Shown here piece after piece: positions 21,811 through 29,344 of a stretch of 31,123 nt of DNA. The translations under genes and the position numbers were made by a program. The number at the start of each line of letters is the position of its first letter. Positions within the stretch are counted from its first letter, which is position 1. The DNA is from a virus, in IMG/VR virus record IMGVR_UViG_3300020448_000025, positions 1-31,123 of that record. One strand, 5' to 3'. The notes under the pieces are model-generated. The model worked only from the letters and a program-made list of their open reading frames with translations. It was not told the origin of the DNA and did no database searches.

Positions 21811-22251
21811 ATGAGACTTATGATTTCTGAGGTGCTTCAGAAGGCTCACAATGCCAAGACGAAAGCACAGAAGATAAAGATCCTACAGGATAACAATACT
21901 CCTGGACTACGATCTGTCTTCATTATGAACTTCGACGAGAGTTTAGAAGCACGTGTCCCATTAGGTGAGGACGTACCTTACCGCAAGAATGAGGCACCAA
22001 AAGGCACAGAGCATACACTATTAGAGAAGGAGTCTAAGAAACTCTATCGATTCTTTAAGGGTGGTGATGATGCACTGAAACCTATGAAGATAGAGAGTAT
22101 GTTTATACAACTACTAGAAGGACTTCATGAGAGTGAAGCAGAGGTAGTAGTAAAAGCAATTAACAAGTCGTTGCATAAGAGATATAGAATCACTAAAGCA
22201 ACAGTGCAAGAAGCATTCCCTTCTATAGAATGGGGTGGCAGAGGTAGATGA
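21811..22251 (+). CDS. 146-aa conserved T4-like phage protein of unknown function
   Basis: Helical, charged protein with a middle segment (FIQLLEGLHESEAEVVVKAI) and an end segment (ITKATVQEAFPSIEWG). They resemble a family widespread in T4-like phages (DUF6433, from memory). No catalytic motif visible. Starts 2 bases after the previous stop and overlaps the next gene by ATGA. A second in-frame ATG at 21820 is possible. Confidence 0.75.
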   Translation: MRLMISEVLQKAHNAKTKAQKIKILQDNNTPGLRSVFIMNFDESLEARVPLGEDVPYRKNEAPKGTEHTLLEKESKKLYRFFKGGDDALKPMKIESMFIQLLEGLHESEAEVVVKAINKSLHKRYRITKATVQEAFPSIEWGGRGR

Positions 22252-22562
22252 AGTTAACTGAAGAGCAGATCCTTCAGATTAATGAAGCAGGACAGGGTTG
22301 CTCCATCATTAAGACTGGATGCACACCTGATGCAGCTAACGATAAGACGTTGCCAACTAATGCATATCTGCTAGAATTAAAGGTGAAGGATGATACATGG
22401 TTTGACATAGTAATGGGTGAATCTGTTGGAATCTTTGACACCTACTATGATATGTTTGGTGACTGCATGCAGAAGATGTCCTATACCAAGGGCACCAGAC
22501 AACCAGGCATGTATAATAATCCTTTGACTACACTTCCTAAACCAAAAAAGAAAAAGAAATGA
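22248..22562 (+). CDS. 104-aa unknown protein
   Basis: Mixed alpha/beta-looking protein with three Cys and a Lys-rich C-terminal tail (PKPKKKKK). The tail is a simple repeat of AAG/AAA codons next to the pyrE start. ATGA overlaps on both sides. Not recognised. Confidence 0.72.
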   Translation: MKLTEEQILQINEAGQGCSIIKTGCTPDAANDKTLPTNAYLLELKVKDDTWFDIVMGESVGIFDTYYDMFGDCMQKMSYTKGTRQPGMYNNPLTTLPKPKKKKK

Positions 22563-23107
22563 CAGAAGATAAGCATAGATCAACTCTACTTCATCTACTG
22601 AAGGAGAGAGCATATAGATATGGGGAATATTTTCTATCATCTGGACAGAAGTCACACCATTACGTCAACTGTAAGCCTGTGACTCTATCGTGTGAAGGTA
22701 ACGCACTTCTATCACATCTAATGATCGACTTGATTGATCCTGATGCAGTAGCAGTGGGTGGACTGACACTAGGAGCAGACCCATTAGTCTGTGGTGTAGC
22801 ACAGAAGGCATACTACACAGGTAACAAGCACATCGATGCTTTAATTGTTAGAAAGAATGCCAAGGGATATGGTACAAAAGAATACATTGAGGGTAATAAA
22901 CCACCCGAAGGATCAGTTGTAACAGTCCTAGAAGATGTCACTACCACAGGTAGTAGTGCAATGCAGGCAGTCAGAGTGCTACGCAAGGCAGGTTATATTG
23001 TTAACCGTGTCGTTGCTATCGTTGATAGGATGGAAGATCATAAGACATGGAAGGATAATGATCTAGAATTTGTATCAATATTTAAGTTGGAGGACATTAT
23101 AGAATGA
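22559..23107 (+). CDS. pyrE: Orotate phosphoribosyltransferase
   Basis: 182-aa OPRTase, which makes orotidine 5'-phosphate from orotate and PRPP in pyrimidine synthesis. The PRPP-binding motif appears as VTVLEDVTTTGSSAMQAV. The N-terminal YFLSSGQKSHHYVNCK resembles the family's substrate-binding start (F.L.SG..S..Y.), and AVGGLTLGADPL is also typical. Normal length is about 200 aa, so this is compact. Together with purN, thyX and nrdAB it covers purine, pyrimidine and dNTP supply. Confidence 0.93.
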   Translation: MTEDKHRSTLLHLLKERAYRYGEYFLSSGQKSHHYVNCKPVTLSCEGNALLSHLMIDLIDPDAVAVGGLTLGADPLVCGVAQKAYYTGNKHIDALIVRKNAKGYGTKEYIEGNKPPEGSVVTVLEDVTTTGSSAMQAVRVLRKAGYIVNRVVAIVDRMEDHKTWKDNDLEFVSIFKLEDIIE

Positions 23108-23349
23108 CAGTATATTTTGACCCTCGGAAGGCAAACAAACCTGTCGAGGAAATGACAGAAGAAGAGAAGAATCAGGAGCTTGGTAAGCAAGCTGTGCAAG
23201 CAATCGCTAACCTAACTCTATCACCTTTGGTTCTTATGTTAGTATGGAATGCATGTATTCCAGGTATATTTGGACTAGCAACCCTAGGTTACTGGTCAGC
23301 AATGGGACTCTATATAGTCTCAAGAATATTATTGAGGAAGTATGACTAG
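23104..23349 (+). CDS. 81-aa two-helix membrane protein
   Basis: Soluble charged N-terminus (PRKANKPVEEMTEEEKNQEL) then two hydrophobic segments (ANLTLSPLVLMLVWNACIPG and IFGLATLGYWSAMGLYIVS). Ends Arg/Lys-rich. Overlaps pyrE by 4 bases and the next gene by 8. Unknown. Confidence 0.72.
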   Translation: MTVYFDPRKANKPVEEMTEEEKNQELGKQAVQAIANLTLSPLVLMLVWNACIPGIFGLATLGYWSAMGLYIVSRILLRKYD

Positions 23350-23509
23350 ATGGTGGAGGGTATGGAAGTATGCGTTGGGTTCGTTCTCTGATGAATCGAC
23401 GAAGCGGTATGATAATCTTGTATTGCTTGTACGATCTGGCATCTTTCTCACTTATCTCATTACTAATTGTTTTATTATTAGCGGAGTAATCAGGCATTGG
23501 AATGACTAA
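23342..23509 (+). CDS. 55-aa small membrane protein
   Basis: Trp-rich start (MTRWWRVWKYALGSFSDEST) followed by one hydrophobic segment (NLVLLVRSGIFLTYLITNCF). Overlaps the preceding stop by 8 bases and the thyX start by 8 bases, which fits the local packing. Function unknown. Confidence 0.6.
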   Translation: MTRWWRVWKYALGSFSDESTKRYDNLVLLVRSGIFLTYLITNCFIISGVIRHWND

Positions 23510-24209
23510 AGTATGTTTAGTGAGCGTCACACCTGACGCAGAAAAAACTATTGGATATGTTGCAAGAGTATCCAATCCAAATAATCAAGACAATCCAAAG
23601 GTAGATAAACTACTAGCGTATTGTATCAAGCATGGACACTGGTCTATCTTTGAGCAAGCACACATGACGTTGGAGATTAATACGACACGTGGTATTGCAG
23701 CACAGATACTAAGGCATAGATCATTTACATTCCAAGAGTTTAGTCAGAGATATGCTGACACTAATCTACTTGATCAACCAGAGGTACCTGACCTTAGAAG
23801 ACAGGATGATAAGAATAGACAGAATAGTATAGATGACATCGCAGAAACCGAGAAGGCGTACTTACAAGGCCGAATTTCGCAATATTTCAAAGAAGGGATG
23901 GACTTATACAATGACCTTCTATCTAAGGGCATTGCGAAGGAGTGTGCGAGGTTTGTTCTCCCCCTAGCAACACCAACTAGGATCTACATGACTGGCAGTG
24001 CTAGGTCATGGATGCACTACATACAGTTACGTACTGCTAACGGTACACAGAAGGAACACATGGACATAGCAAACCTATGTCGTGACCACTTCATCTGCAA
24101 CTTCCCAACCATTGCTAAGGCATTGGACTGGTGTCCCCAAGTAGAAGACGACTGTGACTGTCGCTACGATGGGTGGGATGACTTACAACCTTGTTTACGA
24201 ATAGACTAA
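23502..24209 (+). CDS. thyX: FAD-dependent thymidylate synthase
   Basis: 235-aa flavin-dependent thymidylate synthase, which converts dUMP to dTMP with methylenetetrahydrofolate and NADPH. The ThyX motif RHRxx[ST]xxxxSxR is present as RHRSFTFQEFSQR (71-83), and the HGHWSIFEQA block earlier is also typical. Length normal (220-250 aa). Replaces the classical ThyA used by many T4-like phages. Overlaps the following gene's start by one base. Confidence 0.96.
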   Translation: MTKVCLVSVTPDAEKTIGYVARVSNPNNQDNPKVDKLLAYCIKHGHWSIFEQAHMTLEINTTRGIAAQILRHRSFTFQEFSQRYADTNLLDQPEVPDLRRQDDKNRQNSIDDIAETEKAYLQGRISQYFKEGMDLYNDLLSKGIAKECARFVLPLATPTRIYMTGSARSWMHYIQLRTANGTQKEHMDIANLCRDHFICNFPTIAKALDWCPQVEDDCDCRYDGWDDLQPCLRID

Positions 24210-24439
24210 TGCCAACATACCCTGTCATAAATAAAGATACAGGAGAGAAAAAAGAACTCTCTATGTCTATGTCCTCTTACGATCAGTGGAGGAAGGACAA
24301 TCCCGAATGGGATAAAGACTGGTCTGAAGGGACTGGTGGAATAACATACGGAGATCCGAAGCAATCGGATGGATTTAAAGAAGTAATGAGTAAAGTCCAA
24401 GAGAAACACCCACGTGCTAACCTTTCGAGGTTTACTTAA
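24209..24439 (+). CDS. 76-aa FmdB-like small protein without zinc ligands
   Basis: Starts MPTYPVINKDTGEKKELSMS, the N-terminal pattern of small FmdB-type putative regulatory proteins. It then has SYDQWRKDNPEW and a C-terminal helix DGFKEVMSKVQEKHP. It contains no cysteine, so a zinc ribbon is absent. ATG 24209 overlaps the thyX stop; the upstream TTG 24191 is rejected. Function unknown. Confidence 0.7.
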   Translation: MPTYPVINKDTGEKKELSMSMSSYDQWRKDNPEWDKDWSEGTGGITYGDPKQSDGFKEVMSKVQEKHPRANLSRFT

Positions 24440-24441
24440 CT

Positions 24442-25200
24442 ATGGCAGTAAAGAAAAGGAAGAATGGTAACGGTAACGGAAACGGTACTGTGTCAAGAGC
24501 AATGAAGAGAAAACCACCCATCAACCTTGAGCATCTCAGGGTCATCGAACCTTTGACACCCAGTCAAGAAGATGTCTTCGCTGCGTTCAAGAGTGGCCAG
24601 AATCTAGTACTACATGGGTCAGCAGGTACAGGTAAGACATTTATCAGTCTCTACCTAGCATTACAGGCAGTATTGGAACCATCTTCTCCTTATGATAGAG
24701 TATATATTGTCAGGTCTCTTGTCCCTACAAGAGAGATCGGATTCCTACCAGGTGATGAGGAAGACAAGTCTTGTCTCTATCAGATCCCTTACAAACATAT
24801 GGTACGATATATGTTTAACATGCCTGATGAGGGAGCATTCAAAGTATTATATGAAAACCTAAGAAACCAAGGATCAATAGATTTTTGGTCTACTTCTTTC
24901 TTGCGTGGCATAACACTTGACAGAGCCATTATAATAGTAGATGAGTTCTCTAACCTAAACTTCCATGAGTTAGACAGTATTGTCACTCGTGTTGGTCAGG
25001 ATAGTAGAATCATATTTTCTGGAGATTACACACAGTCTGACCTCGTTAAGTCACATGAGAGGACTGGTGTGCTAGACTTTATGAAGATCACTCAGGCAAT
25101 GGAGTCATTCACTTGCACTGAGTTCGGTATCAATGATATCGTGAGGTCTGGTTTCATACGAGACTACCTCATCTGCAAACATGAAATGGGATTTGATTAA
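24442..25200 (+). CDS. phoH: PhoH family P-loop ATPase
   Basis: 252 aa. Walker A GSAGTGKT (59-66), Walker B IIIVDEFSN (163-171), and FSGDYTQSD as sensor region, all typical of PhoH. The N-terminal ~28 residues are basic, with an Asn-Gly repeat encoded by near-identical hexamers (24463-24486). PhoH is widespread in marine phages; its true role, possibly RNA metabolism, remains unsettled, and the older phosphate-stress link is weak. Stop and next start overlap by one base. Confidence 0.95.
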   Translation: MAVKKRKNGNGNGNGTVSRAMKRKPPINLEHLRVIEPLTPSQEDVFAAFKSGQNLVLHGSAGTGKTFISLYLALQAVLEPSSPYDRVYIVRSLVPTREIGFLPGDEEDKSCLYQIPYKHMVRYMFNMPDEGAFKVLYENLRNQGSIDFWSTSFLRGITLDRAIIIVDEFSNLNFHELDSIVTRVGQDSRIIFSGDYTQSDLVKSHERTGVLDFMKITQAMESFTCTEFGINDIVRSGFIRDYLICKHEMGFD

Positions 25201-25868
25201 TGTTTAATTATGTTGGTCCTGCTAAACCTCTTGAGGAGGTTGAGAGTAGGACCCTTGACTCTGGAAGATTCTATAAGATAGATGACAGATGGTGTCCTAG
25301 TGTCACCACAGTGTGTGGAAACCAATCGAAGCATGGTATACTAGCATGGCAGAAGCGTATTGGATTTGCTGAAGCAGAAAAGATCAGACGATCATCTGCA
25401 TGGCGAGGCACACAGTACCATAACTTAGTGGAGAAGTATCTTAAAAATGAATTGGAAGAAGATAAGAAGAGCGAGGGTCTTCCCACATACCTTTTTAGGT
25501 CTGCTCGTGAGACTCTTGATAGGATTAATAATATTCATGCTATTGAAGCCCCTCTTTTTTCTCGTAATTTATTTCTGGCTGGTCGTGTTGATGCTATTGC
25601 TGAGTTTGATAGGGAGCTTGCTATAATAGATTTCAAGACCACAAAGAATCTTAAAAAGGAAGAGCACCTTGATAAGTTCTTTGTCCAAGAAGCAGCGTAT
25701 GCTTACATGTATTACGAGCAGACTGGTGTAGAGGTTGACAAACTTGTTACAATATCAGTAGCAGAAGACGGAAGCATGCAAGTGGTAGAAAAGTATGATA
25801 AAATACCATACATAGACACTCTTATTGATTGGATAAGAGACTATCACAATGAGAAAACTGTAGCATGA
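25200..25868 (+). CDS. RecB/PD-(D/E)XK-type exonuclease
   Basis: 222 aa with the full set of RecB-like nuclease residues: His74 in GTQYHNLVEKY, Asp131 in AGRVDAI, Asp144 and Lys146 in AIIDFKTTK, and Gln163 in the QEAAYAYMY helix. Such proteins act as single-strand exonucleases in phage recombination, or in degrading host DNA. No helicase or Fe-S cysteine cluster is present, so it is the minimal form. Overlaps the following oxygenase start by ATGA. Confidence 0.85.
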   Translation: MFNYVGPAKPLEEVESRTLDSGRFYKIDDRWCPSVTTVCGNQSKHGILAWQKRIGFAEAEKIRRSSAWRGTQYHNLVEKYLKNELEEDKKSEGLPTYLFRSARETLDRINNIHAIEAPLFSRNLFLAGRVDAIAEFDRELAIIDFKTTKNLKKEEHLDKFFVQEAAYAYMYYEQTGVEVDKLVTISVAEDGSMQVVEKYDKIPYIDTLIDWIRDYHNEKTVA

Positions 25869-26494
25869 AGCAGGAAGTATTAGGTATCCCTTTCTTTAAG
25901 TTTGATATTAATCCAGACAAGATTGAGGAGATTGCTAAGATACTTACACTCCTACCTTGGAGAGAGAATGACACCAATCTAATTTGGGAAGGTGTTAGTC
26001 TTGATGGTCAAGGAGGTAGTGACCTCTATAAGAACCCAGACCTCGCCTATCTTTTCGACTGGATGCAAGACTGCATGGCCGAAGTGTGTGATGAGATGGG
26101 TATACCGAATAAATTGGTATGTAATGCTGCATGGGCAAATCTAAATAAAAAAGGTGATTGGTTTTACGACCATACTCATTCCAACTGTTTCATGAGTAGT
26201 AATTACTTTGTATCGGGTAATAGTGGTACTACTAAGTGGTATTATCCTAACCCATATTATGATAAGAGTAACATCTGGCCCTTTAATTCTAAGGACTGGG
26301 ATGATAAATTTAATCTAACTCATGAAGAACCAACTGTACCTGGTAGGTATATGGTTTTTCCACCTACTATTAGACACAGAGCTACCCCTAACAATGGTAC
26401 TTGTGATAGAATAACAGTAGCAGCAAATTGGTTCCCGACAGGGATCATCAACTCAAGTGGTGTATCCCACCTTAACATTCAGGTTATACAATGA
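25865..26494 (+). CDS. 2OG-Fe(II) oxygenase family protein (8 of 8)
   Basis: 209 aa, HxH group. Metal motif DHTHSNCFMSSNYF (His103/His105), distal His171 in FPPTIRHRA, Arg182 in DRITVAANW. The first ~90 residues contain a Trp/Asp-rich segment not shared with the others. Placed between a RecB-like nuclease and the late transcription factor gp33, all with 4-base overlaps. Substrate unknown. Confidence 0.82.
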   Translation: MKQEVLGIPFFKFDINPDKIEEIAKILTLLPWRENDTNLIWEGVSLDGQGGSDLYKNPDLAYLFDWMQDCMAEVCDEMGIPNKLVCNAAWANLNKKGDWFYDHTHSNCFMSSNYFVSGNSGTTKWYYPNPYYDKSNIWPFNSKDWDDKFNLTHEEPTVPGRYMVFPPTIRHRATPNNGTCDRITVAANWFPTGIINSSGVSHLNIQVIQ

Positions 26495-26736
26495 AAGAAA
26501 TTGAAGAGAAATTTATGACACAAGGTAAATTCACCTCGCTCGTTGAGGACAGGGTAAAGGACAGTAATGGTCTTATAAATTATATCGAGGGTGTAGCCTC
26601 AGTATGTGAAGAGTTTGAGATTGAGGTGGAGACAGTAGGTAAACTGATCTCTAAACCATTAAAAGACAAGATCAAATGGGACGCACAACAATTAAACTAC
26701 ATTAAAAGGACAAGTAAAGGCATTTTAAACCTATGA
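26491..26736 (+). CDS. 33: Late promoter transcription accessory protein gp33
   Basis: 81-aa protein matching the phage late-transcription coactivator family (T4/RB69 gp33), which binds host RNA polymerase and couples the sliding clamp and gp55 to late promoters. Recognisable stretches are FMTQGKFTSLVED and GKLISKPLKDKIKWDAQQ. Shorter than T4 gp33 (112 aa). The gene lies shortly before gene 32, as in T4. Its presence supports interpreting TATAAATA boxes in this window as late promoters. Confidence 0.82.
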   Translation: MKEIEEKFMTQGKFTSLVEDRVKDSNGLINYIEGVASVCEEFEIEVETVGKLISKPLKDKIKWDAQQLNYIKRTSKGILNL

Positions 26737-27098
26737 ATGACAATTTCTTTCAATCAGAAGTAGTGCAAGAGGAACTAGAGTCAATACAAGAGTGTTATAC
26801 TGAACTCTTGAAGATGTCTTCTGGTTTAAAGGAATTCAATCCACATGAGAGACTTGAGCACATCGAGAAGACATTAGAGTTAGTAGCGAAGCAAAAAGTA
26901 TTCTATGCACGGTTACAATTAGCAGCTAATGAGTTACAGGATGATGACTCAGCAAAAGAAATAAAGAATAGAATTGAGATGATGTCCACCGAGTATAGTG
27001 GTGGTCTTAACCTCAATATGGTACTAGATCAGATGGAAACAAAACTACGTCAGTGGAGAAAAGATCTTAAAGATGAGGGTGTTGACAAGCCTAAATAA
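26733..27098 (+). CDS. DUF1825 family protein
   Basis: 121-aa all-helical charged protein beginning MNDNFFQSEVVQEELESIQE, which matches DUF1825 (FF.SE.VQEE), a small cyanobacterial family also carried by cyanophages. C-terminal part LNMVLDQMETKLRQWRKDL is also typical. Function unknown. It sits between gp33 and gp32, where T4 encodes the helicase loader gp59. ATGA overlap with gp33. Confidence 0.85.
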   Translation: MNDNFFQSEVVQEELESIQECYTELLKMSSGLKEFNPHERLEHIEKTLELVAKQKVFYARLQLAANELQDDDSAKEIKNRIEMMSTEYSGGLNLNMVLDQMETKLRQWRKDLKDEGVDKPK

Positions 27099-27113
27099 CT
27101 ATGCTACTATAAT
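27082..27113 (+). promoter_or_regulatory. Possible promoter region for gene 32
   Basis: TTGACA (27082-27087) with TACTAT at 17 bases (27105-27110) or TATAAT at 20 bases (27108-27113), plus a CTAAATA late-type box at 27090-27096. Sits just before and across the end of the DUF1825 gene. Which element is active cannot be told from sequence. Confidence 0.5.
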
Positions 27114-27121
27114 CCAGTAGC
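27103..27121 (+). promoter_or_regulatory. Hairpin in gene 32 leader
   Basis: GCTACT (27103-27108) pairs with AGTAGC (27116-27121) around a 7-base loop, 33 bases before ATG 27155. T4 gene 32 is translationally autoregulated through a structured leader; this may be the counterpart, but no pseudoknot partner for the loop was found. It partly overlaps the promoter elements, so it would only form on transcripts from further upstream. Confidence 0.4.
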
Positions 27122-27154
27122 AATATCACAATACAAATTCGGAGACAAATACGA

Positions 27155-28072
27155 ATGTCATTTGCAAGTCTAAAGAGTAAGTCAGGTAAATTTGCCAAGC
27201 TTACACAACAGATAGAAAACCTTTCCAAGCCTCAAGGAAGGGGTCCAGACGAAAGACTCTGGAAACCAGAGGTAGATAAAAGTGGTAACGGTTATGCTGT
27301 TATCCGTTTCCTACCAGAGCCAGATGGAGAAGATCTCCCTTGGGCACAGGTATGGAGTCATGCATTTCAAGGACCAGGTGGTTGGTACATAGAGAATTCT
27401 CTTACCACACTTAACCAAAAGGATCCTGTAGGTGAATTAAATAGGACACTATGGAATAGTGGACTAGACGCAGATAAAGATACTGCACGTAAGCAAAAGC
27501 GTAAGCTTTCTTATTACAGTAACATCTATGTTGTAAAGGATCAACTTCATCCAGAAAATGAAGGTAAAGTATTCTTATATAAGTATGGTAAGAAAATTCA
27601 TGACAAGATTGCATCAGCGATGCAACCGCAGTTTGAAGATGAAACTCCAATCAATCCTTTCGACCTATGGAAGGGTGCTAACTTCAAGATCAAGATTCAG
27701 ACCATTGGTGGATACTGGAACTATGATAAGAGTGAGTTTGACTCACCCTCAGTGTTAGGTGGATTGGAAGATGATGCACTTGAGAAAGTGTGGAAGTCAC
27801 AGTACTCTCTTAAAGAGTTTACTGACCTTAAGAATTTCAAGTCCTATGAGGATTTATCATCACGTTTGAATATTGTGCTTAACAAGTCAACAAGACCTGT
27901 AGTACAAACTAATGAAGAGGACGAAGAACTAGCTCCTCTTACTAGTCCAGTTGTCAAAGCGGACCCTCCTGCACCCACAAAGTCAGGTTTTGGTGCTAAG
28001 ATAAAGGAAGTTGAAGAGGCAGGTGATTCACCTGATTTATCCTACTTCGCTGCCCTTGCTAACGAAGACTAA
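27155..28072 (+). CDS. 32: Single-stranded DNA-binding protein gp32
   Basis: 305 aa, same length class as T4 gp32 (301 aa), coating ssDNA in replication, recombination and repair. The N-terminal basic segment (SLKSKSGKFAKLTQQIENL) corresponds to the cooperativity domain. The core has YAVIRFLP, GGWYIE, the block KRKLSYYSNIYVVKD and ENEGKVFLYKYGKKI, all aligned with T4. The C-terminus is acidic and Pro-rich. There is no cysteine anywhere, so the T4 zinc site (His plus three Cys) is missing. GGAG lies about 10 bases upstream of the ATG. Confidence 0.95.
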   Translation: MSFASLKSKSGKFAKLTQQIENLSKPQGRGPDERLWKPEVDKSGNGYAVIRFLPEPDGEDLPWAQVWSHAFQGPGGWYIENSLTTLNQKDPVGELNRTLWNSGLDADKDTARKQKRKLSYYSNIYVVKDQLHPENEGKVFLYKYGKKIHDKIASAMQPQFEDETPINPFDLWKGANFKIKIQTIGGYWNYDKSEFDSPSVLGGLEDDALEKVWKSQYSLKEFTDLKNFKSYEDLSSRLNIVLNKSTRPVVQTNEEDEELAPLTSPVVKADPPAPTKSGFGAKIKEVEEAGDSPDLSYFAALANED

Positions 28073-28401
28073 TGAAGAAACTACTACTGCTCCCACTTCT
28101 ACTGATTGGTGTTGCTACACCAGTCCGTGCAGAAGCATTAACTTGGAAGGAATTCTGGGAGCCGTTTGTAGAATCTTATCATCATGGACATGATCATGGA
28201 GGTGGACACTGGCATGACTGGAAGTACGATCATCGTCATGGACACCGCCATCCTCATTACGGACCATACCGTAGGAGATGTGAAGTTACAATCACAAAGA
28301 AATACTGGGTACCAGGTCATTACCTAGGTCATGGCAACACATGGGTACCAGGATATTATGAGCGACGTGATGTGATTGAGTGGGAGCGTTGTAGACGCTA
28401 A
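28072..28401 (+). CDS. Secreted histidine-rich protein
   Basis: 109 aa. Signal peptide MKKLLLLPLLLIGVATPVRA, then a segment with 11 His in about 29 residues (YHHGHDHGGGHWHDW, DHRHGHRHPHY), then YWVPGHYLGHGNTWVPGYY. The last part is two copies of the YxWVPGxY-type motif seen in small exported proteins. Metal chelation in the periplasm is a fair guess, unproven. The start overlaps the gp32 stop (TAATG), an unexpected coupling with a DNA-binding protein. Last + strand gene before the convergent terminator. Confidence 0.78.
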   Translation: MKKLLLLPLLLIGVATPVRAEALTWKEFWEPFVESYHHGHDHGGGHWHDWKYDHRHGHRHPHYGPYRRRCEVTITKKYWVPGHYLGHGNTWVPGYYERRDVIEWERCRR

Positions 28402-28435
28402 CTCGTATATTATTCGACTTTTTGAACAAGCAAAA

Positions 28436-28463
28436 CCCCCGAAAAAATCGGGGGTATTTTTTT
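28436..28463 (+). terminator. Intrinsic terminator between convergent genes
   Basis: Stem CCCCCGA / TCGGGGG with 5-A loop, followed by TATTTTTTT on the + strand. On the - strand only four T follow, so it is mainly a + strand terminator, possibly weakly bidirectional for gp53 arriving from the other side. Confidence 0.92.
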
Positions 28464-28477
28464 GCTCTGTAGGTTTT

Positions 28478-29344
28478 TTAAGAACTTCCGTATTGATTAG
28501 TTGTAGATCCATCATCACTCACACCTGCTGTAGTATTTGATGTTACTACTGTACTGCCATCTGATAATACATCTCCTGCTTCAATACTAGCAGCAGAGGT
28601 GTCAAACTCTCTAGATGAGTAATCTGCCTCTGAAGCAAATTCGATAGAACTCGTTTCACCGATATTTGTGCTATAAGTCGGTTTAACGGTCTGAAACTGC
28701 TCTTGGGTAGTATTGAGTGATTTCTTAGCTCCTGTTGTATCGTCAGTTTCGCTATTTGGAAGATATCCGCATAAAGTGCTAAATTCTTCAATAAACCCAT
28801 TTATGAATTCTTTCTTCAAAAGGTAAATATTGCGTTTATAGTCATTTTTCATAGTTTCGTGGTCATAGACAGAAATGGGTCTAACTGTCTCTTCCTTTGG
28901 TATCAGTGTACCGTCAGGTCTGGTATATGTGTAATCTTCACCCACAACACGATCTTCTTTAACAAGAATACGTCCTCTTGTATCTGTGATTCTTTGAGTT
29001 ACCCAATGATGAATTGAATCAGCATCCTCTTCATATGTGTTGTCAATATACCTTTCTAACTCATCTTCTGCCATGGGCCATTCTTCATATACGTTAGTTA
29101 TGTTATTGCATAGCAAAACAATCCAATCAAATTGCATATTGCCATATTTCTTATAAGCAACTTGATCAGGTCTTTCATTGATGCTAATGGTATATTGGTC
29201 AAATCCCAATATGACATCTTCCAGTTTTTCACGTATTTTAATCCTTCTAAAGAGGTTTTTAGCAAGTTTATAAGGATCTACATTATTCTGACGATAACTA
29301 GATGTCCTGACCATTACGTCAGGTAAGTAAGTAAAATATGCCAT
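28478..29344 (-). CDS. 53: Baseplate wedge protein gp53
   Basis: 288-aa homologue of T4 gp53, which joins neighbouring wedges of the baseplate. The typical core is ERPDQVAYKKYGNMQFDWIV then LLCNNI, matching T4's RPEELANAIYGNPQLYWVLL / MCND. A C-terminal Ser/Thr/Glu-rich, low-complexity extension of ~90 residues (from about SETDDTTGAKKS) makes it longer than T4 gp53 (196 aa) and looks disordered. Start overlaps the gp48 stop (TAATG). Among the few - strand genes here. Confidence 0.88.
   Translation of the reverse strand: MAYFTYLPDVMVRTSSYRQNNVDPYKLAKNLFRRIKIREKLEDVILGFDQYTISINERPDQVAYKKYGNMQFDWIVLLCNNITNVYEEWPMAEDELERYIDNTYEEDADSIHHWVTQRITDTRGRILVKEDRVVGEDYTYTRPDGTLIPKEETVRPISVYDHETMKNDYKRNIYLLKKEFINGFIEEFSTLCGYLPNSETDDTTGAKKSLNTTQEQFQTVKPTYSTNIGETSSIEFASEADYSSREFDTSAASIEAGDVLSDGSTVVTSNTTAGVSDDGSTTNQYGSS

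Noticed and set aside
24463-24486. Hexamer repeat in the 5' part of phoH
   Set aside because: It encodes a short Asn-Gly linker in frame within phoH; too short and too coding-compatible to be an independent repeat element.
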